Source of the DNA: Myxococcaceae bacterium
Lineage (GTDB): Bacteria; Myxococcota; Myxococcia; Myxococcales; Myxococcaceae
Direction: 5' to 3'
Length of the DNA stretch: 64,000 bases
Assembly: GCA_016793095.1 (NCBI GenBank)
Contig: JAEUJQ010000034.1
Coordinates: forward strand, 1 to 64,000
Under the pieces are notes generated by a model, which was not told where the DNA came from, did no database searches, and worked only from the letters and a program-made list of their open reading frames with translations. A program made the position numbers and the translations under genes. Shown here piece by piece: positions 16,638-26,244 of the stretch (positions are counted from its first letter, which is position 1; every line of letters starts with the position of its first letter).

Positions 16638-17804
16638 ATGCTCTACTTCCTCTACGAGTGGCTGAAGGACCAGGACGCCGCCCGGTACCTGAACTTCCTG
16701 CGCTACCCCACGTTCCGCATCGTCGCGGGCTTCGTCGCCTCGCTGCTCGTCGGCATGCTGATCGGCCCGAGGCTCATCGAGCGCCTGCGCCGCGCGCAGT
16801 ACGGCGTGTCGAACGTGCGCGAAGACACGCCCGAGTCGCACCAGAAGAAGAAGGGCACTCCCACCCTGGGCGGCACGCTCATTCTCATCGCCGTCTTCGT
16901 CGCCACGATCCTCTTCGCCGACCTGCGCAGCCGCGTCGTGCTCGTCGCGCTGCTGATGACGGCCGGCTACGGCTTCACCGGCTTCCTCGACGACTACCTC
17001 AAGCTGTCGAAGCGCAACTCGAAGGGCCTCGCGGGCCGCTACAAGCTCGTGCTGCAGACCGCGTTCTACCTGGTCGGCGTGTTCGGGCTGCTCTGCGACT
17101 GGAGCGGGGGCGCGCCGAAGCTGCTCATCGACACGACGCTCACGGTGCCCTTCATCCCCACGCGGTACGCGAACCCCGACCTCGGCTGGCTGTACGTCTT
17201 CTTCGGGTGGTTCGTCGTGGTGGGGACGTCGAACGCGGTGAACATGACCGATGGCCTCGACGGGCTGGCGATCGCGCCGACGATGATCTCGGCGTTCGTC
17301 TTCGTAGTGCTCTGCTACGTGGCAGGCACGACGGTGGAGATCGCCGACGTCGCCACGGTGAACGGCGTGCGCCAGCTGGTCGGCGTTCCGGTGCACCAGT
17401 ACCTGGGCATCACCAGGGTCGACGGCGGCGCCGAGCTGGCGGTGTTCTGCGCCGCGATCATGGGCGCTGGCATCAGCTTCCTCTGGTTCAACGCCTTCCC
17501 CGCGAGCGTCTTCATGGGTGACGTCGGCTCGCTCGCGCTCGGTGGGGCGCTCGGCGCGGTGGCCATGCTGTCGAAGAACGAGATCGTCTCGGCGATCATC
17601 CACGGCGTGTTCCTCGCCGAGATCCTCTCGGTGATGATCCAGGTCACCAGCTTCAAGCTGCGCGGCAAGCGCGTGTTCCTGATGGCGCCGCTGCACCACC
17701 ACTTCGAGAAGGCCGGCATGTCGGAGACGAAGATCGTCATCCGCTTCTGGATCGTCTCGGTCCTCCTCGCGGGCGTCGCGCTGGCGACGCTCAAGCTGCG
17801 GTGA
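16638..17804 (+). CDS. mraY: Phospho-MurNAc-pentapeptide translocase MraY
   Basis: Seen: 388 aa with about ten transmembrane helices; conserved TPTLGG, FLDDYLK, NMTDGLDGL, FPASVFMGDVGSLALGG, and the HHHFEKAG loop. It makes lipid I from undecaprenyl phosphate at the inner membrane. It carries a family-typical insert between NMTDGLDGL and FMGDVGS. It lies 3 bp after murF. Confidence 0.97.
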   Translation: MLYFLYEWLKDQDAARYLNFLRYPTFRIVAGFVASLLVGMLIGPRLIERLRRAQYGVSNVREDTPESHQKKKGTPTLGGTLILIAVFVATILFADLRSRVVLVALLMTAGYGFTGFLDDYLKLSKRNSKGLAGRYKLVLQTAFYLVGVFGLLCDWSGGAPKLLIDTTLTVPFIPTRYANPDLGWLYVFFGWFVVVGTSNAVNMTDGLDGLAIAPTMISAFVFVVLCYVAGTTVEIADVATVNGVRQLVGVPVHQYLGITRVDGGAELAVFCAAIMGAGISFLWFNAFPASVFMGDVGSLALGGALGAVAMLSKNEIVSAIIHGVFLAEILSVMIQVTSFKLRGKRVFLMAPLHHHFEKAGMSETKIVIRFWIVSVLLAGVALATLKLR

Positions 17805-17808
17805 CGCC

Positions 17809-19170
17809 ATGCCGATGACCGATCTCACCGGGAAGCGCTTCGTCGTCGTGGGCCTGGGCAAGAGCGGCCTGGCGGCGTCGTCGCTGCTGCTCAACCGCGG
17901 CGCCTCGGTGCTGGCGCTCGACGAGAACCCGAACGCGAGCGCGCCGTTCGACTCCGACCGCTTCGCCCTCTCGAGGGGCGTCTTCCCGTCCCGCTTCTGG
18001 GAAGGCGCTGAAGCGGTCGTGGTGAGCCCGGGCGTGCCCCTGTCGAAGCCCGAGCTGGTCGCGGCGAGGGACGCCGGCGCGCAGCTGTACGGCGAGATCG
18101 AACTCGCCTGGCGCACCCGGCCGGCCGCCGCGGGGCCGATGCTGGGCGTCACCGGCACCAACGGGAAGAGCACCACCACCGCGCTGCTCGGTGAGCTGAT
18201 GACGCGGCAAGAGCCGAACACCTTCGTCGGCGGGAACCTCGGCACCGCGCTCACCCGGGCGTACGAGCACCCTTCCCGCGCGCCGTACGCGATGCACGTC
18301 GTCGAGCTCTCGTCCTTCCAGCTCGAGGGGCTCGTCGAGGCGTCGTTCCTGGGCTCGGCGATCCTGAACCTCACCCCCGACCACCTCGACCGCTACCCCT
18401 CGCAGGACGCGTACGGGCTGGCGAAGGCGCGCATCTTCGCGACCCAGCCGCCGAGCGGCTTCGCGGTCGTCAACGCCGACGATCACCACGTCGTGAAGCT
18501 CGCGCGCGCCGCGAAGGTGCCGGTCTACGGCTTCACCACCGACGCGCTGCGCACCAACGCCGGCTTCGCCGGACAGGCCGTGGGCGGCGGCTCGAAGTTC
18601 ATCTTCACCTTCGGTGACAAGCCCGTCTTCCACCTGCGCAACCGGGCGCTGCGGGGCAAACACAACCTCGAGAACGCGATGGCTGCGGCCCTGCTGGCGC
18701 ACCTCGCCGGCGCGACGGCCGAGACGATCCAGGCGGGCCTCGACGGCTTCCCCGGGCTGCCGCACCGCATGGAGTTCGTCCGCGAGCTCGACGGCGTCGA
18801 GTGGCTCAACGACTCCAAGGCCACCAACGTGGACTCCTCGCTCGTCGCGCTCAACGCGCTGCCAGGCCGCGTGTGGCTGATCGCTGGAGGGAAGGGCAAG
18901 GGCGCGCCCTACGAGCCGCTGGTGGGGGCCGCGAAGGGCAAGGTGCTCGGCGTGCTCACCATCGGCAAAGACGCGCCCGCCATCACCGCCGCCTTCAAGG
19001 GCTTCGCCGTGCACGGGTGCGAGACGATCGACGTCGCGGTGAAGCGGGCGCGCGAGCTCGCGAAGCCGGGAGACATCGTGCTGCTCTCGCCCGCCTGCGC
19101 CTCGTACGACCAGTTCAACCACTTCGAGCACCGCGGCGACGCCTTCAAGTCGCTGGTGAGGAGCCTGTGA
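17809..19170 (+). CDS. murD: UDP-MurNAc-L-Ala:D-Glu ligase MurD
   Basis: Seen: 453 aa from ATG 17809. N-terminal Rossmann-like VVGLGKSGLAASSLL, VSPGVPL, P-loop GVTGTNGKSTTTALL, ELSSFQLEG, NLTPDHLDRY, NDSKATNVDSS and LLSPACASYDQF, all standard for MurD. It adds D-Glu to UDP-MurNAc-L-Ala. It lies 4 bp after mraY. Confidence 0.97.
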   Translation: MPMTDLTGKRFVVVGLGKSGLAASSLLLNRGASVLALDENPNASAPFDSDRFALSRGVFPSRFWEGAEAVVVSPGVPLSKPELVAARDAGAQLYGEIELAWRTRPAAAGPMLGVTGTNGKSTTTALLGELMTRQEPNTFVGGNLGTALTRAYEHPSRAPYAMHVVELSSFQLEGLVEASFLGSAILNLTPDHLDRYPSQDAYGLAKARIFATQPPSGFAVVNADDHHVVKLARAAKVPVYGFTTDALRTNAGFAGQAVGGGSKFIFTFGDKPVFHLRNRALRGKHNLENAMAAALLAHLAGATAETIQAGLDGFPGLPHRMEFVRELDGVEWLNDSKATNVDSSLVALNALPGRVWLIAGGKGKGAPYEPLVGAAKGKVLGVLTIGKDAPAITAAFKGFAVHGCETIDVAVKRARELAKPGDIVLLSPACASYDQFNHFEHRGDAFKSLVRSL

Positions 19171-19172
19171 CG

Positions 19173-20354
19173 ATGAACGACTCTCGCAGGGCGACGCTCT
19201 CGTACGACCCGGTGCTGCTGGTGGCCATCTTCGGCCTCGTCGGCTTCGGCCTGGTGATGGTGTACTCGTCGAGCGCGATCACCGCGCAGGACAAGCTGGG
19301 TGACGGCTTCTTCTTCCTGAAGCGGCAGGCCTTCGCCGCGGCGCTGGGCCTGGGCGCGATGGCGGTGGCCATGAAGCTCGGCTACCGGCGCATGGCGCGG
19401 CTCGCGTACCCGCTCCTCATCCTCGCGGTGCTGTTGCTGATCGTGGTGCTGATCCCCGGGCTGGGCACGAAGGTGGGCGGCGCCAAGCGGTGGATCCGGT
19501 TCCCCGGCGTGTCCATTCAGCCCGCCGAGATCGCCAAGGTGGCCTGGGTGATCTACCTCTCGTACTCGCTCGCGAAGAAGCGCGAGAAGGTGCAGCACTT
19601 CTCCATCGGCTTCCTGCCGCACCTCGGCCTCGCCGGCGTGCTGGTGGTGCTGTGCATGCTCGAGCCCGACTTCGGCAGCTCGGTGGCGCTCCTGTTCCTG
19701 ATGTTCGTGATGCTCTTCGCGGCCGGAGCGAAGCTGTCGTGGCTCGTCGGCTCGGTGCTGCTCGCGATCCCCTTCGCGTACACCGCCATCGCCACCAGCG
19801 AGTACCGCATGAAGCGCATCACCGCGTTCCTCGACCCGTGGGCGAACCGGCAGGGCTCGGGCTACCAGGTGGCCGAGTCGCTCATGTCCATCGGCTCGGG
19901 CGGCATGACGGGCCTGGGCCTGGGCGACGGGCGGCAGAAGCTCTTCTTCCTGCCCGAGGCGCACACCGACTTCATCTTCGCCATCATCGGCGAGGAGCTG
20001 GGCCTGCTGGGCGTGGCTGCGCTCATCGCGCTCTACGGCGTCGTCATCTGGCGCGGGGTGCGCGCGTCGCTCTCGGCCACCGAGCCGTTCGGCACCTACC
20101 TGGGCCTGGGCCTCACGACGCTCATCGGCTTCCAGGCGGTGGTGAACATGTCGGTGGCGATGGGGCTCGTGCCCACCAAGGGCCTGACGCTGCCCTTCAT
20201 CTCCTACGGCGGCAGCTCGCTCATCATGCTGATGGGGGCGGCGGGCCTGCTCCTGTCGATCAGCGGCGCGGCCGACGGCGGCAAGCGGCGCGTCAAGGCC
20301 GTCAAGGTGTCGAAGGCCGAGCTGCCGGTGGGCGGCGCGGAGGCCCCCGCGTGA
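19173..20354 (+). CDS. ftsW: Septal peptidoglycan polymerase FtsW
   Basis: Seen: 393 aa, about ten transmembrane helices; SEDS motifs include KRWIRFPGVSIQPAEIAK, GSGYQVAESLMSIGSGGMTG, LPEAHTDFIFAIIGEELG and GLTLPFISYGGSSL. ATG 19173 is chosen; GTG 19167 overlapping the murD stop is an alternative. FtsW polymerises lipid II at the septum with FtsI. Confidence 0.96.
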   Translation: MNDSRRATLSYDPVLLVAIFGLVGFGLVMVYSSSAITAQDKLGDGFFFLKRQAFAAALGLGAMAVAMKLGYRRMARLAYPLLILAVLLLIVVLIPGLGTKVGGAKRWIRFPGVSIQPAEIAKVAWVIYLSYSLAKKREKVQHFSIGFLPHLGLAGVLVVLCMLEPDFGSSVALLFLMFVMLFAAGAKLSWLVGSVLLAIPFAYTAIATSEYRMKRITAFLDPWANRQGSGYQVAESLMSIGSGGMTGLGLGDGRQKLFFLPEAHTDFIFAIIGEELGLLGVAALIALYGVVIWRGVRASLSATEPFGTYLGLGLTTLIGFQAVVNMSVAMGLVPTKGLTLPFISYGGSSLIMLMGAAGLLLSISGAADGGKRRVKAVKVSKAELPVGGAEAPA

Positions 20355-21499
20355 GGGTGTTGATCGCCGGCGGTGGTACGGGCGGGCACCTCTTCCCCGG
20401 CATCGCGCTGGCCGAGGAGGTCGTCACGCGCCACCCGAAGAACGACGTCGTCTTCGTCGGGACGACCCGGGGGCTCGAGGCGCGGGTGGTGCCGCAGAAC
20501 GGCTTCGTCTTCGAGGCGATCACCTCGCGCGGGCTCAAGGGCATGGGCTTCGTGAAGCTCGTGCTGGGGCTGCTCACGCTGCCGCTCTCGTTCATCGAGG
20601 CCCTGTCGCTGGTGCGCAAGTACAAGCCGGACGTGGTGGTCGGCGTCGGCGGCTACTCGTCGGGGCCGGTGGTGATGGCGGCGTGGCTCCTGGGCGTGCC
20701 CACCGCGGTGCAGGAGCAGAACGCGCTGCCCGGCCTCACCAACAAGATCCTCGGGAAGTTCGTGAAGGCGGTGTTCCTCTCGTTCGACGAGACGACGCGC
20801 TTCTTCGGGCGAGGCAAGACCCACGTCCTGGGCAACCCGATCCGCCGCGCGCTGCTCGACAACTTCCTCAAGCCGTCGGTCGCGCACGAGAAGTTCACCG
20901 TGCTGGTGTTCGGCGGCTCGCTCGGCGCCCGCGGGCTCAACACGCGCGTCGTCGAGGCGCTCGGGCAGCTCGCCAGCGAGAAGGGCTCGCTGCGCCTCGT
21001 GCACCAGACGGGGAAGAACGACCTCGAGGTCGTGAAGCAGGGCTACGACGGCAAGGGCTTCGACGCCGAGGTGCGCGAGTTCATCGACGACATGAGCGCG
21101 GCGTACCTGGCCTGCGATCTCGTCGTCTGCCGCGCTGGCGCCACCACCATCGCCGAGCTCACCACCTGCAAGAAGGCGTCGATCCTCGTGCCGTTCCCGT
21201 TCGCGACCGACGATCACCAGGCAGTCAACGCGAAGGCCCTGGTGGACGCGGGCGCCGCGCTCATGTTCCGCGAGGCCGATCTGACCGGCGAGAAGCTGGC
21301 CGGCGCGATCCTCGAGCTCAAGCGCGACCCGGCGCGCCTCGAGAAGATGCAGAAGGCGGCGGGCCTGCTGGGGCGACCCGAGGCGGCCCGTGAGATCGCC
21401 GACGTGCTCCAGCAGCTGTGCCTCACGAAGTGGGGCGCCCTCACCGGCCAGAAACGCGACGGCGAGCCGCTGCGCCCGAAGACGGAGAAGAAGTCATGA
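20351..21499 (+). CDS. murG: UDP-GlcNAc:lipid I transferase MurG
   Basis: Seen: 382 aa from GTG 20351, overlapping the ftsW TGA. N-terminal [43 protein letters not shown], then [10 protein letters not shown] and [21 protein letters not shown], the usual two-domain GT28 layout. It makes lipid II on the cytoplasmic face. The tail after residue 355 is basic and hydrophilic. Confidence 0.97.
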   Translation: MRVLIAGGGTGGHLFPGIALAEEVVTRHPKNDVVFVGTTRGLEARVVPQNGFVFEAITSRGLKGMGFVKLVLGLLTLPLSFIEALSLVRKYKPDVVVGVGGYSSGPVVMAAWLLGVPTAVQEQNALPGLTNKILGKFVKAVFLSFDETTRFFGRGKTHVLGNPIRRALLDNFLKPSVAHEKFTVLVFGGSLGARGLNTRVVEALGQLASEKGSLRLVHQTGKNDLEVVKQGYDGKGFDAEVREFIDDMSAAYLACDLVVCRAGATTIAELTTCKKASILVPFPFATDDHQAVNAKALVDAGAALMFREADLTGEKLAGAILELKRDPARLEKMQKAAGLLGRPEAAREIADVLQQLCLTKWGALTGQKRDGEPLRPKTEKKS

Positions 21500-22911
21500 C
21501 GGTTCAATCGCCCCTCGGCAGCCGCTTCAAGTCGCGCCACGCCGCGCGCGTGCACTTCGTCGGCATCGGCGGCATCGGCATGTCGGGCATCGCCGAGGTG
21601 CTGCTGAACCTCGGCTACCAGGTCTCGGGCAGCGACCTGAAGGAGTCGGACGTCACCCGGCGCCTCGTCTCGCTCGGCGCGCGCGTGGGCTTCGGCCACC
21701 GCGAAGAGAACCTGTCGAGCTGCGACGTCGTCGTCATCTCGTCGGCGGTGAAGAAGGACAACCCCGAGGTCGTCGCCGCGAAGCGCCGGAAGATCCCCGT
21801 CATTCCCCGCGCCGAGATGCTCGCCGAGCTCATGCGCCTCAAGTACTCGGTCGCCATCGCCGGCTCGCACGGGAAGACCACCACCACCTCGATGGTGGCG
21901 CAGGTGCTGAACGCCGCGGGGCTCGATCCCACGGCCGTCGTCGGCGGCAAGGTGAACGTCCTGGGCTCGAACGCCAAGCTCGGGAAGAGCGAGCTCATGG
22001 TCGTGGAGGCCGACGAGTCCGACGGCAGCTTCCTCAAGCTCCACCCCTCGATCGCGGTCGTCACCAACATCGATCCCGAGCACATGGATCACTACAAGAA
22101 CCTCGACGCGCTGAAGGCGGCCTTCGTCGAGTTCTGCAATCGCGTGCCGTTCTACGGGCTGTCGGTGCTCTGCCTCGACCACCCCAACGTGCAGGCGCTG
22201 CTGCCGAACCTCGACAAGCGCTACGTCACCTACGGCTCGAGCCACGCGGCGGACTACCGGCTCGAGGGCATCACCCTCGACGGGTTCTCGACGCGGTTCC
22301 ACGCGTTCCGGCGCGATCACGATCTCGGCGAGTTCTCGGTGCGCATGGTCGGCGCGCACAACGCGATGAACGCCCTCGCGGTGATCGCGGTCGCCGAAGA
22401 GCTCGACGTGCCGCACGACGTCGTGCGCCAGGCCCTCGCGGACTTCGGCGGGGTGCAGCGACGCTTCACGGTGAAGGGCGAGGCGAAGGGCGTCACCGTG
22501 GTGGACGACTACGGGCACCACCCGGCCGAGGTGAAGGCCACGCTCGCGGGCGCCCGGCGTGCGTTCGGCCGCCGCATCGTCGTCGCGTTCCAGCCGCACC
22601 GGTACACACGCACGCACGACCTCTTCGAGGACTTCTGCAGCGCCTTCAATGACGCCGACGCCGTGTTCCTCACCTCGGTCTACGCCGCGGGCGAAGAGCC
22701 CATCGTGGGCGCCACGTCAGATCGGCTGGTCGAGGCGATCCGCTCGCACGGCCACCCTGACGTCACCTTCGTCGAGAAGCGCGCCGATCTCGTGAGCGCG
22801 CTGAAGCCGCGCCTGCAGAGCGGCGACATCGTCATCACCCTCGGCGCGGGTGACATCACCAACACCGGGCCCGAGCTGCTCTCGGCCCTGTCAGCGGACG
22901 AGGGCCGGTGA
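21496..22911 (+). CDS. murC: UDP-N-acetylmuramate:L-Ala ligase MurC
   Basis: Seen: 471 aa from ATG 21496, overlapping the murG TGA as [34 protein letters not shown] (P-loop), [42 protein letters not shown] and LGAGDIT. It adds L-Ala to UDP-MurNAc, the first step of the stem peptide. Confidence 0.97.
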   Translation: MTVQSPLGSRFKSRHAARVHFVGIGGIGMSGIAEVLLNLGYQVSGSDLKESDVTRRLVSLGARVGFGHREENLSSCDVVVISSAVKKDNPEVVAAKRRKIPVIPRAEMLAELMRLKYSVAIAGSHGKTTTTSMVAQVLNAAGLDPTAVVGGKVNVLGSNAKLGKSELMVVEADESDGSFLKLHPSIAVVTNIDPEHMDHYKNLDALKAAFVEFCNRVPFYGLSVLCLDHPNVQALLPNLDKRYVTYGSSHAADYRLEGITLDGFSTRFHAFRRDHDLGEFSVRMVGAHNAMNALAVIAVAEELDVPHDVVRQALADFGGVQRRFTVKGEAKGVTVVDDYGHHPAEVKATLAGARRAFGRRIVVAFQPHRYTRTHDLFEDFCSAFNDADAVFLTSVYAAGEEPIVGATSDRLVEAIRSHGHPDVTFVEKRADLVSALKPRLQSGDIVITLGAGDITNTGPELLSALSADEGR

Positions 22912-23840
22912 ACGCCGTGGCCGTCATCCGCCCGCGCAGCCTGGCCGAGTGGCTCGAGCGCGAGGTGGGCGCCGAGGTGAAGCGCGACGAGCCGCTCGCG
23001 CCGTGGTGCACCGTGCGGGTCGGCGGGTCGGCAGCGCTGCTCCTGCGGCCGCGCACCCCACAGACGCTGGTGACCGCGCTCGGGCTCGCCCGCGACGAGG
23101 GGGCGCCCGTGTCGATCCTCGGGCTCGGCGCCAACACCCTGGTGGGCGATCTCGGCGTGCCCGGCCTCACCGTCAAGCTGCCCGCGTCCACCTTCGGCGA
23201 GGAGGTCGCCCTCGACGAGGCGGGCGGGACGTTCACCTTGAGCGCCGGCGCCTCGATCGCCCGGCTGGTGACGCTCATGAAGCAGTACCAGCTGGTGGGC
23301 GCCGAGTTCCTCGCGGGCGTGCCCGGCACCATCGGCGGCGCCGTCACCATGAACGCGGGCACGAAGCACGGCGAGGCCATGTCGCGCGTCGTCGCCGTCG
23401 AGGTCGCCACCGTGGACGGGGTGGGGTGGATCGCGCCGCCCCCGCACCGCTACCGCCACACCGAGGTGCCCCCGGGCGCCGTCATCACCCGCGCGAAGTT
23501 CCGCCTGCCCACGGGCGACGTCGAGGCGAGCCAGGCCGCGATGGACGCCGACCTCGGCTACCGCAAGCGCACGCAGCCGCTCTCCCAGCCCAACTTCGGC
23601 TCCGTCTTCACCAACCCGCCTGGCCACGCCGCGGGGGCCCTCATCGAGAGGACCGGCCTCAAGGGCCACACCATCGGGGGCGCCCAGATCTCCACGCTCC
23701 ACGCGAACTGGATCGTGAACCTCGGCGCCGCGACCGCGTTCGACGTCACCTCGCTGATGGCGCTGGCCCAGCAACGGGTGCGCGAGCAGCTCGGCGTCGA
23801 GCTCACCCCCGAGGTGAAGCGCATCGGAGTGTTCCGATGA
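22908..23840 (+). CDS. murB: UDP-N-acetylenolpyruvoylglucosamine reductase MurB
   Basis: Seen: 310 aa from GTG 22908 (GTGA overlap with murC). FAD-binding parts [11 protein letters not shown] and [27 protein letters not shown], then [13 protein letters not shown] with the catalytic Ser region and the C-terminal HANWIVNLG. It reduces UDP-GlcNAc-enolpyruvate to UDP-MurNAc with NADPH. Confidence 0.96.
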   Translation: MNAVAVIRPRSLAEWLEREVGAEVKRDEPLAPWCTVRVGGSAALLLRPRTPQTLVTALGLARDEGAPVSILGLGANTLVGDLGVPGLTVKLPASTFGEEVALDEAGGTFTLSAGASIARLVTLMKQYQLVGAEFLAGVPGTIGGAVTMNAGTKHGEAMSRVVAVEVATVDGVGWIAPPPHRYRHTEVPPGAVITRAKFRLPTGDVEASQAAMDADLGYRKRTQPLSQPNFGSVFTNPPGHAAGALIERTGLKGHTIGGAQISTLHANWIVNLGAATAFDVTSLMALAQQRVREQLGVELTPEVKRIGVFR

Positions 23841-23915
23841 GCCCGGCTGATGCCCTCGCCCCGGCTCTCCGGGCCCACCGCTCGGTCAACCACCGCGGCC
23901 CCACCGCCTCCGGCT

Positions 23916-23953
23916 GCTACAGCCACATCGCTGTGGTCAGAAATTTGCGGGGG
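23916..23953 (+). promoter_or_regulatory. Leader element upstream of ftsQ, shared with ftsZ
   Basis: GCTACAGCCAC, a 6-nt spacer, GTGG, then AGAAATTTGCGGGGG. The same pieces in the same order (GCTACAGCCAC, GTGG, GAAAACTTGCGGGG) occur upstream of ftsZ at 26151-26181. CCACA-TCGC-TGTGG can form a small hairpin. It lies 18 bp before the chosen ftsQ ATG, in the 131-bp murB-ftsQ gap. Confidence 0.5.
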
Positions 23954-23971
23954 CGTGAAACCAGCCTGACG

Positions 23972-24820
23972 ATGCGCCGGTCGATGTTTCGTTCCCGTCG
24001 CAACCGCCGGAAGGTCGATCTCGCGAAGAAGACGAGCGAGCTGAAGGCGTCCGTCTGGCACCACGGGCCGGCGATCGTGAAGGCCCTCGGCGCGACGGCG
24101 CTCTCGGTGGGCCTCGTCTGGGGCGCCTGGAAGGGCTGGGCGTGGGCGACCACGACGGAACACCTGAGCCTCCGGAAGGTCCGGGTGGTCGGCAACGCGC
24201 GCGTGACTGATGCGCAGGTGACCAGGCTCGGCGGGCTCGTGCTCGGGTCGAACCTGATCGCGATGGACGTCGGGAGCGTCGAGCGCGCGTTGTCGTCGCA
24301 CCCGTGGGTGAAGTCCGTCTCGGCCCGGCGCACGCTGCCCGAGCAGCTCACCGTCGAGCTCGTCGAGCATGACCCTGTCGCCCTGGTCTCCCTCGGCGAC
24401 CTCTACCTGGTGAACGCCGACGGAGAGCCCTTCAAGCGGGCCCAGGCAGGGGAGGGCATGGATCTGCCGCTCCTCACCGGCGTCGAGCGGGAAGCGCTCC
24501 TCGCGCGGCCCGACGAGACCCGCGCCACCCTCCGCCGCGCCCTCGCCGCCCTCGACGCCTACGCGCGCTCGCCGGCCTCGAAGGGCTTCGGCGCCTCGGA
24601 AGTGAACGTGTCGGACTTCGGCCTCACGCTCGTCACCACGGGCGGACAGGAGGTCGTGCTGGGTGACGCCGAGGTCGAGCCTGCGCTCGAGCGGCTCACC
24701 CGCGTCCGCAAGGAGCTCTCGGCGAAGCAGCTGACCGCCGAGGTCATTCGTCTCGACAACCGCACCCGCCCCGACTGGGTCGCCGTGCGCACGTCGAACA
24801 GGAACGGCCCGAAGCCCTGA
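23972..24820 (+). CDS. ftsQ: Cell division protein FtsQ
   Basis: Seen: 282 aa from ATG 23972: basic tail MRRSMFRSRRNRRK, one transmembrane helix (about 38-58), a POTRA domain (LSLRKVRVVGNARVTDAQVT to HPWVKSVSARRTLPEQLTVELVEHDPVAL) and the FtsQ-type C-terminal domain. Start choice: ATG 23837 overlaps the murB stop (ATGA) and is in frame, but it would add 45 unusual residues and bury the leader element shared with ftsZ; ATG 23984 is also possible. FtsQ recruits FtsBL to the divisome. Confidence 0.85.
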   Translation: MRRSMFRSRRNRRKVDLAKKTSELKASVWHHGPAIVKALGATALSVGLVWGAWKGWAWATTTEHLSLRKVRVVGNARVTDAQVTRLGGLVLGSNLIAMDVGSVERALSSHPWVKSVSARRTLPEQLTVELVEHDPVALVSLGDLYLVNADGEPFKRAQAGEGMDLPLLTGVEREALLARPDETRATLRRALAALDAYARSPASKGFGASEVNVSDFGLTLVTTGGQEVVLGDAEVEPALERLTRVRKELSAKQLTAEVIRLDNRTRPDWVAVRTSNRNGPKP

Positions 24821-24880
24821 GAGGGGACGACGGCCTTGCAGCGAGCGGCCCCACCGAGAGGCGGGGCAGGGAGAGACACC

Positions 24881-26116
24881 ATGGCGAAGCAGCGGGGAGG
24901 AGAGATCATCGTCGGGCTCGACATCGGCACGACGAAGATCTGCGCCATCGTCGGAGAGCTGACCGACGACGGCATCGACATCATCGGCATCGGCACCAAC
25001 CCCTCCCGCGGGCTGCGGAAGGGCGTCGTCGTCAACATCGAGTCCACCGTGCAGTCGATCCAGCGGGCCATCGACGAGGCCGAGGCCATGGCCGGCACCG
25101 AGATCACCCACGTCTACACGGGCATCGCCGGCGGCCACATCAAGAGCTTCGGCGGCCGCGGGGTGGTGGCGCTCAAGGACCGTGAGGTGCGCGACGCCGA
25201 CATCGCGCGGGTGATCGAGCAGGCCAAGACGGTGAACATCCCCGTCGACCGCGAGGTCATTCACGTGCTGCCGCAGGAGTTCATCGTGGACGAGCAGGGC
25301 GGCATCAAGGAGCCCCTCGGCATGACCGGCGCCCGCCTCGAGGCGCGCGTGCACATCGTCACCGGCGCCGTCACCAGCGCGCAGAACATCGTCAAGTGCG
25401 CGAACCGCGGCGGCCTCAACGTCGCCGACATCGTGCTGCAGCCGCTCGCCTCGAGCGAGGCCGTGCTGACCGACGAGGAGAAGGAGCTGGGCGTCTGCCT
25501 CGTCGACATCGGCGGCGGCACCACCGACATCGCCGTGTTCCAGAACGGCTCCATCGTGCACACGGCCGTCATCGCGCTCGGCGGCAACAACCTGACCAAC
25601 GACATCGCCATGGGGCTGCGCACGCCCATGGAGCAGGCCGAGCGCATCAAGCAGAAGCACGGCTGCGCGCTGACCTCGATGGTGGACAAGCAGGAGATGA
25701 TCGAGGTGCCCTCGGTGGGCGGCCGCGAGCCTCGCGTGATGGGCCGGCAGATCCTCTCCGAGATCCTCGAGCCGCGCGTCGAGGAGATCTTCCAGCTCGT
25801 GCACCACGAGATCGAGCGCAACGGCTTCTCCGAGCTGCTCGCGTCGGGCGTCGTCATCACCGGCGGCTCGACGCTGCTGCCGGGCATGGCCGAGCTCGCC
25901 GAGGAGATCATGGGCGTGCCGGTTCGCCGGGGCGTGCCGCGCGGCATCGGCGGCCTCGTCGATGTGGTGAAGAGCCCCGTGTACGCGACCGGCGTCGGCC
26001 TGGTGGTCTACGGCGCGAAGAACCTCGACCGGCGCATGTTCCGCATCCGCGAGGGCGAGAACGTCTTCAAGAAGGTGAAGCGCCGCATGGGGGAGTGGCT
26101 GCAGGAGGTCTTCTGA
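24881..26116 (+). CDS. ftsA: Cell division protein FtsA
   Basis: Seen: 411 aa from ATG 24881 with AGGGAGAG upstream. Actin-like ATPase motifs: IIVGLDIGTTKICAIVGE, VCLVDIGGGTTDIAVF and VVITGGSTLLPGM; the SHS2/1C domain lies between residues about 85 and 165. The C-terminal amphipathic helix (ENVFKKVKRRMGEWLQEVF) is the membrane-targeting sequence. It tethers FtsZ to the membrane and binds its C-terminal peptide. Confidence 0.97.
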   Translation: MAKQRGGEIIVGLDIGTTKICAIVGELTDDGIDIIGIGTNPSRGLRKGVVVNIESTVQSIQRAIDEAEAMAGTEITHVYTGIAGGHIKSFGGRGVVALKDREVRDADIARVIEQAKTVNIPVDREVIHVLPQEFIVDEQGGIKEPLGMTGARLEARVHIVTGAVTSAQNIVKCANRGGLNVADIVLQPLASSEAVLTDEEKELGVCLVDIGGGTTDIAVFQNGSIVHTAVIALGGNNLTNDIAMGLRTPMEQAERIKQKHGCALTSMVDKQEMIEVPSVGGREPRVMGRQILSEILEPRVEEIFQLVHHEIERNGFSELLASGVVITGGSTLLPGMAELAEEIMGVPVRRGVPRGIGGLVDVVKSPVYATGVGLVVYGAKNLDRRMFRIREGENVFKKVKRRMGEWLQEVF

Positions 26117-26146
26117 CCGCCCGCGGCCAGCGCCGCGTCACCTACA

Positions 26147-26215
26147 CCCCGCTACAGCCACGTGGCTGAAAACTTGCGGGGTCCCCACGCCGGGCAAGAG
26201 TCGCGCTCTGCCCGG
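26147..26215 (+). promoter_or_regulatory. Two-hairpin leader upstream of ftsZ
   Basis: First structure (26147-26181): CCCCGC and GCGGGG enclose a perfect 14-bp palindrome CAGCCACGTGGCTG, joined by TA on one side and AAAACTT on the other. Second (26190-26215): CCGGGCAAGAG and CTCTGCCCGG form about 10 bp with one bulge around TCGCG. No T-run follows, so these are not simple terminators. They fill the 128-bp ftsA-ftsZ gap and suggest separate control of ftsZ. The first shares its core with the ftsQ leader. Confidence 0.5.
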
Positions 26216-26244
26216 TCTTCCCAACACGACTTTCGAGGGTTCCC

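Noticed and set aside
16311-18374. 687-codon antisense frame opposite murF, mraY and murD
   Set aside because: It is a GC-skew artefact and overlaps three conserved genes.
23837-23971. Upstream ATG for ftsQ overlapping the murB stop
   Set aside because: It is in frame and fits the overlap habit of the cluster, but would add 45 residues unlike FtsQ N-termini and would cover the leader element shared with ftsZ. Kept only as an alternative.
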